A DNA stretch of 10,426 nt from Porphyromonadaceae bacterium UBA7087 (GTDB taxonomy: Bacteria; Bacteroidota; Bacteroidia; Bacteroidales; Muribaculaceae). The first letter of the stretch is position 1. Every line of letters begins with the position of its first letter. The stretch is from the NCBI GenBank assembly GCA_002493515.1, contig DKYZ01000133.1, positions 1-10,426 on the forward strand, in the 5' to 3' direction. Below the pieces are notes generated by a model. That model was given only the letters and a program-made list of their open reading frames with translations. It did not search any database and was not told the origin of the DNA. Position numbers and translations under genes: made by a program. This document shows positions 1 to 7,400 of this stretch, in pieces.

Positions 1-792
1 GAACCGGTAGCCGTCGTAGTTGCGCTTTAGCTGCGCCACCGTCTCCACGAAGCTCCAGCCATTTTTCTGTGCGATGCGCTCTACGCCGTGGCGGCAGCAG
101 GCGAGCATCTCGCTCTCCGTGATGCCGCAGATGGTGCTGTAGTCATCTGTCAGCGACAGGTCACGCAGGTTGTTGATGTCGCTGAAGATGCTCATGCGCG
201 AGAAGCGACTCACCCCGGTGATCAACGCGAAGCGGATGTATCGGTCCTGCCTCTTGAGGTTGGAGTAGATAGGCTTCAGGGTATTGCGGAAACGGTCGTG
301 GGCCTCGGTGTCGTCGAGGTTTGCCACCAATGGCTTGTCATACTCGTCGACAAGGATGACCGCCTGCCGCCCGGTCTTCTCCACAGCACGCTCTATAAGT
401 CCGGCAAAACGTGTCGCGAAATTCCGCTCTGAACAGTCACTGCCGTAGATCTTCTCCCATCTGGCAAACTGGAACTCCAGTGTTTCTTCCAGCCCCTCGA
501 CGCTGTCGCCGCTGAAGCCGACGAGGTTGAGGTGGAAGACAGGATGCGGCGCCCAGTCATGCTCGTATCTCTCTATGGCAAGACCTCCGAACAGCTCACG
601 CTTTCCCTCGAAATAGGCCTGTATCGTACTGAGCAACAGACTCTTCCCGAACCTCCGTGGGCGGCTCAGGAAATAATATTGGCCGCTTGTTATGAGACGG
701 TGGATCAGCTCGGTCTTGTCGACATATACGTATCCCTGCTCTCTAAGTTTATGAAATGTCTCTATCCCCACCGGGAACTTCTTATCATCCAT
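1..792 (-). CDS. AAA-ATPase-like family protein (3' part cut by window edge)
   Basis: This is the N-terminal 264 residues of a predicted P-loop ATPase of the AAA-ATPase-like family (PF09820 type), which usually carries a PD-(D/E)XK nuclease-like domain (PF08011 type) at its C-terminus; that part would lie beyond base 1. The protein opens MDDKKFPVGIETF, then a YVDKT motif at residues 23-27. The Walker A variant typical of the family, RPRRFGKS, is at 44-51, and Walker B is at about 146-153 (VDEYDKPL, with D149 and E150). A conserved stretch GVSRFSRMSIFSDINNL lies near 190-212, and YDGYRF closes the visible part at 259-264. Full-length members are about 500-580 residues, so roughly half is missing because of the window edge, not a mutation. 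No signal peptide is seen, so it is probably cytoplasmic. The ATG at 790-792 follows an A/T-rich leader without a Shine-Dalgarno site. The biological role of the family is not established; copies are frequent in Bacteroidales genomes. Confidence 0.9.
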   Translation of the reverse strand, partial: MDDKKFPVGIETFHKLREQGYVYVDKTELIHRLITSGQYYFLSRPRRFGKSLLLSTIQAYFEGKRELFGGLAIERYEHDWAPHPVFHLNLVGFSGDSVEGLEETLEFQFARWEKIYGSDCSERNFATRFAGLIERAVEKTGRQAVILVDEYDKPLVANLDDTEAHDRFRNTLKPIYSNLKRQDRYIRFALITGVSRFSRMSIFSDINNLRDLSLTDDYSTICGITESEMLACCRHGVERIAQKNGWSFVETVAQLKRNYDGYRF

Positions 793-808
793 AAAAATCC
801 GTTTTTTG

Positions 809-816
809 CAAAATTA
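809..816 (-). promoter_or_regulatory. possible -7 box for the AAA-ATPase-like gene
   Basis: Read on the minus strand this is TAATTTTG, which fits the Bacteroidota -7 consensus TAnnTTTG and sits 16 bases before the start codon at 792. I see no good TTTG (-33) element at the expected 19-21 base spacing; the nearest similar bases (ATTG, at 841-844) are 24 bases away. The transcript leader would be very short. The site is tentative because the surrounding sequence is T-rich and could give such a match by chance. Confidence 0.35.
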
Positions 817-884
817 GAAAAAAATATTGAAATTCAGGTGCAATCGGAAGTGAATACCACTGACATATATAACGTATATAAAAG

Positions 885-927
885 AAGCATGGGTCGCCGT
901 CTGAAAGAAAGATGGCGACCCATGCTT
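885..927 (-). terminator. intrinsic terminator after the S41 peptidase gene
   Basis: The arms 885-898 (AAGCATGGGTCGCC) and 914-927 are perfect inverted complements of 14 bp. The stem can continue inward across one mismatch (C-A in minus-strand RNA) by three more pairs, around a 7-base loop at 903-909. On the minus strand the stem is followed by CTTTTATATA, a modest U-rich tail. The hairpin begins 25 bases past the stop codon at 952-954 and lies before the next gene's start at 792, so it most likely ends the peptidase transcript and separates it from the AAA-ATPase-like gene. Read on the plus strand there is no comparable U tract. Confidence 0.8.
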
Positions 928-951
928 TATGGTGATTGATGGTTGGTGCGG

Positions 952-3900
952 TTATTTCTTGGCGTCGATGTCACGCAGAAGAGTCTCCACGGCAGTGCGG
1001 AGCTGCGTGTCCTCACCTTTGACAACCGTCTCCGGCGAGTTGGCTACCTTGATGTCCGGCTCAAGCTGGCTGTTCTCAAGGTAATTCCCCTCGGCCGTGC
1101 GGTAGCCTATCACCGGAATACCGAAATAGAGCGACGGATCCTGGAGCGTAACCCAGTTGACAGAGGTCATGGTGCCCGGTACGGGCATTCCCACCACCTT
1201 GCCTATTTTCTGGTGTTTGTAGACCCACGGCGTGCCATGCGCGTTGGAATAGCAGGGCTCTGCCACAACCATTATCGAGGGCTTGTTCCAGCGGCGCGAC
1301 GGCATGTCGCACACCTCCTTGCCACGGATCACCTGTGTAAGGTATTTCTCGCCTGTGAGCAGAGCCTCGATGTCCTCATGCATTCGGCCTCCGCCGTTCC
1401 AGCGGATATCCACCACGACTCCCTCGCAGTTGTTGTATTTGCCGAACAGGTCGGCATACATCGGGCGCCAGGCGTCGTCGCTCATCGACGAGATATGCAC
1501 GTAGCCGAGACGGCCATCCGACCATTTCTCCACATCAGCGGCACGCTGGCGTACCCACCGGTCGTAAAGCAGACCGCTGAACGCTCCGGATGAGATAGGC
1601 CTGACAACCTCCGAAATCTTCTCGCCTCCCGGCAGAGTGAATTCCACGAGAGTCTTCTTGCCCGAGATATTGTTGAATACAGCCCCGAGGTCGGCCTCCG
1701 TAGTGATAGGCGTGGAATTGACAGCAGTGACTATGCTCCCGGGCACGATGCGCGACTTCGCCTTGTCGAACGGACCGCCGGCTACAATCTCCTCCACCTT
1801 CAGGCCGTCGCCCGTATAGTTCATATCATAGAGCAGACCGAGCGACGCCGTGCGGTCTGCCGCCGAGACGGAGTTGCCGCGGTAGCCGGAGCCGGTGTGC
1901 GACACATTCAGCTCACCCAGAATCTCCGACAGCATCTCCGAGAAATCCTCGTTGTTGTTGATATGGGGAAGGAACTTGCGGTAATCCTCGGTCATTGCCG
2001 GCCAGTCGATGCCGTGCATGCCGGGGTCGTAGAAGCGTGCGCCCTCCTCTACTGCCATGTAGTCGAACATCGCCTCGCGCTCGGCCGCCGGATCTATGTC
2101 CTGGGAGGCCTCCGGATTGATGCCCTTTAGCTTGCCAGACGACTCCACCTTTTTCATGGTCTCTCCCATCACGAAGAGCTCACCCCCATCCTTGCCGGCC
2201 TGCTGGAGCGACACCGCTGCGTCGCCTATCGAGGCCGTCTTCCCGGGTTCGCGCTTGCGCATGGACATCTCCCATAACTCTATTCCGTCGCCCATATCGG
2301 CCAGGTAATATAGGGTCTCGCCGTCAGCACTCACCACGGGGCTGCCATAGTCGGAGGAATAGGGAGTCAGCCTCACTATCCGGCGCTCTATGCCGTCAAG
2401 CTCTACGTCGACAGGTTTCACGCCCTCATCCTTCTTAGACTCCTCTTTCTTTCCCTTCTTATCCTTTTTGTTTTTCTTGTCATCCTTTTCGGGAGCATCC
2501 TTCTTCTCGTTCTTGGCGGCTTCCTTCTCCAGGGCCGCGTCCTCTTCCGAGAGACGGAAGTTGTCCATGGCCTCGCGGTTGAGGAAGGCAATCATCACGT
2601 CGGTCTGCGAGCCCCAGGAGGCGTGGTTGCGCATACCGAAATTGTCGGTGATCCATACCACAGCGTCACCCTTGGGTGAGAATCTCGGCGACATGTCGAA
2701 ATATCCGTTGCGGGATATGTCGGTCACCTTTCCGGTGGCGGCCTCCATGAGGGCAATGTCGGAATACGGGTCGTGCATCTCGGGGATAAACTCCATCACG
2801 AGCCAGCGGCTGTCTGGACTCCAGCTGAATCCCATCTCATCCTCCAGACCGGGGTTCACGGGCTTGTCGGCCTCCACTTCCCCACCGCTTGCCAGGTCGC
2901 GCACGCGCAGATGGTTGCGGTCTTTCACGTATGCCATCTTCTTTCCGTCGGGCGAGATCTTGGGATGTGAATACTCGTGTCCGTTCTCGCCGAGCACGAG
3001 AGTCTCCTCAATTGCCGTGGCGTTGGGGAAATTGGGATCCTCCTTACGGGCTATCGTGGCCTTGTATATCGCCTTGCGGCCGCTGCGCTCGGAGGTGTAA
3101 TATATCGTTCTGTTGTCGGGAGCCCATGCCACGTGGCGCTCGGCCTGCGGGGTATCGGTGATCTGGCGTGCCGTGGAATATTCGGTCGATGTCACGAAGA
3201 CGTTGCCCCGGCTCACGTATGCGGCCTGTTTCCCGTCGGGAGAGACGGCTGCGTCGTATGTCGGGTTGGCACGCATGCGCCGCGGAAGCTGGTCGGCGTC
3301 GGTGGTGAGGGTTATCTTCACCTTCTCTGGCTTTCCGGGTGTCTGCATCGTGTATATCTCGCCGTCGTATGTGAAGGCGAGGCGTCCGTTGTCGCTGCGC
3401 GACAGGAATCGCACGGGATGCGTCTTGAAGTCGGTCAGTTTTTCCGCCTTGTCGGGAGCGCCGATGGGGAATGTATATACGTTGAACGTGCCGCCGTCGC
3501 GCTCGCTGAGCAGATATACGGCCCCCGTCGCGGCGTCAAGGTTGGCATCGCGGTCCTCTCCCGGACGGTCGGTGAGGTTGACATGCTTTCCGGTCTCGGG
3601 GTAGTAGGCCCATATGTCGCGTGTCACGGAGGATGTATGGTGTTTTCTCCATTCGTTCTCCATCCCTTTCACGTCTGTGTAGAGCATCACAGACCCGTCG
3701 GGTGCGAACGAGAGGTTCTTGGCCGGGGTGCCGAGCACCTGTCTCGGGGCTCCTCCGGCTACGGGCACTGCATAGAGCTGCGTCATGCGTCCGGAGGGGA
3801 ACATGGCGGATGATGTGGGTGCCTGTATCGCGGCTGAGAACAGCACGTCCTTGCCGTCTGGGGAGAAACCCTCGGGAATCTCCGTGGCGGAGTTGGTGGT

Positions 3901-4218
3901 AAGGCGTGTGGCCTGTCCTCCTGTGGCGTCCATTATATAGATGTCGTTGTTTCCGTGACGGTCGGAAGCGAATGCTATCCGCCGGCTGTCGGGGCTCCAT
4001 ACGGGGCTTGAGTCGTAGGAGGGCATGGAAGTGAGGCGCGTGGCGTGTCCGCCTGTGGCGGGCACAGTCCAGATGTCGCCCTGGTAGGCGAAGGCAATCG
4101 TCCTGCCGTCGGGGGATATCTTCACGTCGCGAAGCCAAAGCGGGGTCACGTCGGCCGCCTGCGCGGCCAGTCCGGCTCCGGCGAAGAGCACGCTCAGAAT
4201 CAAAGGTAATGGTTTCAT
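952..4218 (-). CDS. exported Tricorn-like S41 family peptidase
   Basis: A 1088-residue serine peptidase homologous to archaeal Tricorn, predicted to cut short peptides or unfolded proteins in the periplasm. A signal peptide covers residues 1-21 (likely cleavage AQA-A), with no lipobox Cys. TolB/WD-like propeller repeats with SPDG or SPDS motifs run from about 33 to 650 and fit Tricorn's two propellers. A C1-like helical segment is at about 700-773, a PDZ domain at about 790-880, and the S41 core (VVVDIRWNGGG, then CYSNAHG) follows. The active-site set is visible: Ser773-His774 (in NVSHTG), nucleophile Ser991 and Glu1048 (in YLENSQLEPDI). Spacings of 218 and 57 residues closely match Thermoplasma Tricorn S745/H746, S965 and E1023. 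A highly charged Lys-rich insertion occupies about 563-602 in the second propeller region. The start is the ATG followed directly by the signal peptide. The gene has its own promoter and terminator and so appears monocistronic. The true substrate is unknown. Confidence 0.95.
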   Translation of the reverse strand: MKPLPLILSVLFAGAGLAAQAADVTPLWLRDVKISPDGRTIAFAYQGDIWTVPATGGHATRLTSMPSYDSSPVWSPDSRRIAFASDRHGNNDIYIMDATGGQATRLTTNSATEIPEGFSPDGKDVLFSAAIQAPTSSAMFPSGRMTQLYAVPVAGGAPRQVLGTPAKNLSFAPDGSVMLYTDVKGMENEWRKHHTSSVTRDIWAYYPETGKHVNLTDRPGEDRDANLDAATGAVYLLSERDGGTFNVYTFPIGAPDKAEKLTDFKTHPVRFLSRSDNGRLAFTYDGEIYTMQTPGKPEKVKITLTTDADQLPRRMRANPTYDAAVSPDGKQAAYVSRGNVFVTSTEYSTARQITDTPQAERHVAWAPDNRTIYYTSERSGRKAIYKATIARKEDPNFPNATAIEETLVLGENGHEYSHPKISPDGKKMAYVKDRNHLRVRDLASGGEVEADKPVNPGLEDEMGFSWSPDSRWLVMEFIPEMHDPYSDIALMEAATGKVTDISRNGYFDMSPRFSPKGDAVVWITDNFGMRNHASWGSQTDVMIAFLNREAMDNFRLSEEDAALEKEAAKNEKKDAPEKDDKKNKKDKKGKKEESKKDEGVKPVDVELDGIERRIVRLTPYSSDYGSPVVSADGETLYYLADMGDGIELWEMSMRKREPGKTASIGDAAVSLQQAGKDGGELFVMGETMKKVESSGKLKGINPEASQDIDPAAEREAMFDYMAVEEGARFYDPGMHGIDWPAMTEDYRKFLPHINNNEDFSEMLSEILGELNVSHTGSGYRGNSVSAADRTASLGLLYDMNYTGDGLKVEEIVAGGPFDKAKSRIVPGSIVTAVNSTPITTEADLGAVFNNISGKKTLVEFTLPGGEKISEVVRPISSGAFSGLLYDRWVRQRAADVEKWSDGRLGYVHISSMSDDAWRPMYADLFGKYNNCEGVVVDIRWNGGGRMHEDIEALLTGEKYLTQVIRGKEVCDMPSRRWNKPSIMVVAEPCYSNAHGTPWVYKHQKIGKVVGMPVPGTMTSVNWVTLQDPSLYFGIPVIGYRTAEGNYLENSQLEPDIKVANSPETVVKGEDTQLRTAVETLLRDIDAKK

Positions 4219-4307
4219 GATATATTCTGTCTGGTTGTTGATATTTTTTATATTGGTTTGTCGCCATAAGAGGGCTCCAATCTCCCTGCCGACAACTTAG
4301 AGTTTTG

Positions 4308-4339
4308 CAAATTTAATCATTATAACTGCAAATACCAAA
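4308..4339 (-). promoter_or_regulatory. Bacteroidota sigma-ABfr-type promoter for the S41 peptidase gene
   Basis: On the minus strand a TTTG (-33) box at 4336-4339 is followed by 20 bases and then TAAATTTG (-7 box) at 4308-4315. This matches the known Bacteroidota consensus TTTG-N19-21-TAnnTTTG. Transcription would begin near 4300, giving a leader of about 85 bases before the ATG at 4218. That leader has no Shine-Dalgarno sequence and is A/T-rich close to the start, as is usual in this phylum. I see no clear operator or riboswitch fold in it. Confidence 0.75.
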
Positions 4340-4394
4340 TCGAAAAAATATAATTACAAATAAATCCATGGTATGGCACATATGAAAACGGCAA

Positions 4395-4422
4395 GGGGCA
4401 TGACGCCTGAGTGTCATGCCCC
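4395..4422 (-). terminator. hairpin terminator after the large modular secreted protein
   Basis: The arms 4395-4404 (GGGGCATGAC) and 4413-4422 are perfect complements of 10 bp around an 8-base loop. The hairpin begins 30 bases past the stop codon at 4453-4455 and lies upstream of the S41 gene's promoter. On the minus strand the stem is followed by TTGCCGTTTTC, so the U tract is interrupted and short. It is the probable end of the C10 peptidase / modular protein transcript; some readthrough is possible because of the weak tail. Confidence 0.65.
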
Positions 4423-4452
4423 CTGGAATGTTTCTTATGGAGTATGGTAGGT

Positions 4453-7400
4453 TTATCTGACAATAACCTTGAACGAACGTCCGGAGAAGGTTACCACATA
4501 GACTCCGGCGCCTATCCGTCGGATAAGGTCATCTCCTCGGAACGAATCCACAAGTCTGCCTGCCAAGTCGAATACACGGACATCCTTTCCAGATGCGCCA
4601 CGTGTCAGGAACCCACCGTCGAGGCCTATGACATTTGTGTTGTCTCCTGCGTCCGCGCTGTTGACGGAAGTCGAATTGTCAATTCTGAAATTGTCCATCA
4701 GCATTATGTCCGCCATGCCTCCCGCAGTGGCTATCATCCGGAATATGACGGCTCTCCGGTCTGATTTGAAATTAGCGAGGGAATACTCGCATTTCACCCA
4801 TGTCGGAGTGTCCACATCGTCCCAGCGCTCAGTGCCGAGCACATGGAAAACACTTTCATCCGAAGAAGCGGAAACCTCAAGGGTCGGAATGGTCTCGTAT
4901 CCTCCTCTCTGAGACCCCTTGTAAAGCCAGAAGGAGAGCACCGGGTCGACGGCACCTGCAAGAGAAACCTTCGGAGAAAGCACTGCGAATGGTATCGGAT
5001 TCTCACTCATTGCTCCGTTCAGGAACATGAAGACGCCGTTGTCGTCATCCTGGCTTGTGCCGGTAAATCCGTTATACTCCAGCATATCCTCGCTTGTCGG
5101 CATGGCCTGGAGTCCGTAACCGTCGGATCCGGCATTCAGCCATATTCCTGTGGAAGCCTCGCCTGCGGTGAAGCTTTCGGCGAACGGTACGGTGTAAGGA
5201 CGACCGAGAATCGTGAAATAGACGCTTGGCTCGCTCACACCCTGCGGTGTGACGGTGGCGATGCCGTAGTATACCAGCTCCTGATTGTCTGTGGCCTCAC
5301 GTTCAGGCACAACGGAGGTCTCGGTTATGTCTTGTCTCAGGATTGTAATCTGACGTTCGGGATCAGTTTCCTCGGGATTGACAGTCACAAGCACGAAGCT
5401 CATCTTCTCCTGGTCAAGGACTCCTCCGTGGATTCCCCTTTCCGGGCGGTTCCAGGATACGGTTGCCGTCTGGTTGTCGTCATTGGGAACGATGGAGAGT
5501 CCTTCCGGGGCCGCGGGTTCGTCATATCCTGTAAAAGATGCCACCTCCAGAGCCTTTCCACGTCCATGGCTGTTGGTGCCGACCACGAGATAGTCATTCA
5601 TGCCCTGATGGGCGTCCTTGTCAATCCATTCCAACGACTCTCCCGGTGCGGGTTTGTCAAATACGTGGGAAGGTACAGCAGAACCGTTGCGGTAAATCTC
5701 AACTTTGTCGAGGCCGTCAAGCGGTCTGCCGGCATAATCAACGGCAGGAGCCTTCATCGTAAGGCGGGAGACAAGTTCGCTCTCGGCCACAAGTTCAGTC
5801 ACTACATCCGGGGCCTTAGCTGAAGCCACCTCCTCTATTTTCAGATTGCGCATGCTCCAGTACAGATACCCCTGTGTAGGCGACACAATATGAAGAGCTA
5901 TATATTTACGTCCTCCGTTGCCGGCGACCACCATAAGTCCATTATGTTCTACGAAACCATACTTGGTCGGATCGAAGGTGACATCGAAGGCTTTCTCCAC
6001 AAGATTTTCCGGATCCGGAGAATCGCCGGACACAACATCGACTGCGAGACCTTCTCCCCAGGACATCATATTACCCTCGAAAGAGATCCTGAACACTTTT
6101 TCGTCGTCTATCTGCATCAACGGGAAGACCACCCACATTTCGTGATGCTCGTCCGTGAAATTCATATGGTCCACCTGTAGGCAGGGGTCGCCGTAAGAGG
6201 CGAAGTGCATCTGGCTATTCATTGGATCGTCCTCGAAGCCGAGTGTCCTGAAGGAATACTTGTCGCATTCTTCCCTGGTGGTCATTCCATCGGAGAACGG
6301 AGGCGTGTAAATTCCGACAAAAGCAGTAGCTGAGGCATTGTTGCCGAGGCCGTGGGAGTTCTCCATCCTCACGGTATAAGTGTGTGTGCCCGGCTCTGGA
6401 TCTGCGTCATCGGTCATTTCTGCCGTCTCGCCGGGTTTGATGCCGGTTTTTGTCGAAATCTCGTTTCCGTCGCGGTAGAGATGTGCCGTCAAGGTTTCGT
6501 CGAGGTCAGTGGAGTCAATGGCTTTCGTGGGAGCCGTGAATCTTACGACTGCCTTGGGCAGATAATCGGGGTCAGGGATGACGCATAACTCCGTCACCGC
6601 TTCTGGAGCCGTAAGATTCCCGACTTCCTCCACGCGCAGTTCTGAGATGAACACTCCGCCACCTTCTCCGCGTGGTGTCAGGAATCCCAGCGCTATCTTG
6701 TAGTCCCCTGATTCAGCCACGGAAAAATCGGCGGTATGGTCAAGACGGGTCATCGAGGGTGTGTCTACCTCTATGTCCTTCACTACCGTCACGTCTGCTT
6801 TCGTCATGCCTTCTCCACCTGTATATCCCACAGCCATACGGTCGGGGTTTCCGGCCCATGTGTTTCGTGCGCGGAATGTCACGCGATAGAGCTTACCGCT
6901 CTGGAGCTTCATCTTGGGGGAGAGGAGCCAGTCGTCGGTAGCGTCCACGTTCTGGTCGAATGTGACACTGCACGCAAGAAGAGGAACGTCTCCGTATGGG
7001 TTGATGTTCCAGGAATAGCCGTCTCCGTCGTTGTCTATTATCTCATATGCCTCAAGTGCGTTCTCGCCGGAGAAATCGTCGGCATACGGAAGGTCATAGC
7101 TTTCTCCGAACACAATGCCGTTGGAAATTGCTGCCTCTCCCTGCTTTTCGTCGCCGTTGAACGGTATGACCCTGTAATAGTAACGTTTCACGGCCTTGGG
7201 AAGGGTCTCTGTAAATGTGGTTTCCGTGTTATGGGATGCTACCTCCACATTGTCAGGCATACGGTATACCTTGTAATACAGTCTTGAAGAATCAAGGAAG
7301 CCGTCCTCTACTCCACCTTCCGGCGCGTCCCATCTGACTGTGGCAATGCCGTCAGCCTCCTCAAAAATGACATTCGTCACGGCTTTGGGTACGTCATGGC

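Noticed and set aside
532..939. A plus-strand 135-residue frame running across the AAA-ATPase-like gene start and the terminator hairpin
   Set aside because: It is antisense to a gene with clear family motifs, has no recognisable domain, and its last part simply reads through the hairpin.
2390..3100. A plus-strand frame with a Phe/Ser-rich, seemingly hydrophobic N-terminus like a membrane segment
   Set aside because: It is the antisense of the Lys-rich insertion (AAG/AAA read as CTT/TTT), so the apparent hydrophobicity is an artefact of the coding strand.
2977..3813. A long (278-residue) plus-strand frame inside the S41 gene
   Set aside because: It is antisense to propeller repeats; open antisense frames are expected in a G/C-rich gene, and the product shows no domain, signal peptide or upstream promoter.
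3536..4267. A 243-residue minus-strand frame overlapping the start of the S41 gene, with its ATG in the leader
   Set aside because: Past the leader it is a frame-shifted reading of the peptidase gene, rich in Arg and His, with no domain; the S41 frame has a signal peptide, propeller repeats and catalytic motifs. The ATG may matter only as an upstream start.
4843..5823. A long (326-residue) plus-strand frame inside the large modular protein gene
   Set aside because: It is antisense to Fn3-like and jelly-roll coding sequence, has irregular composition and no recognisable motif.
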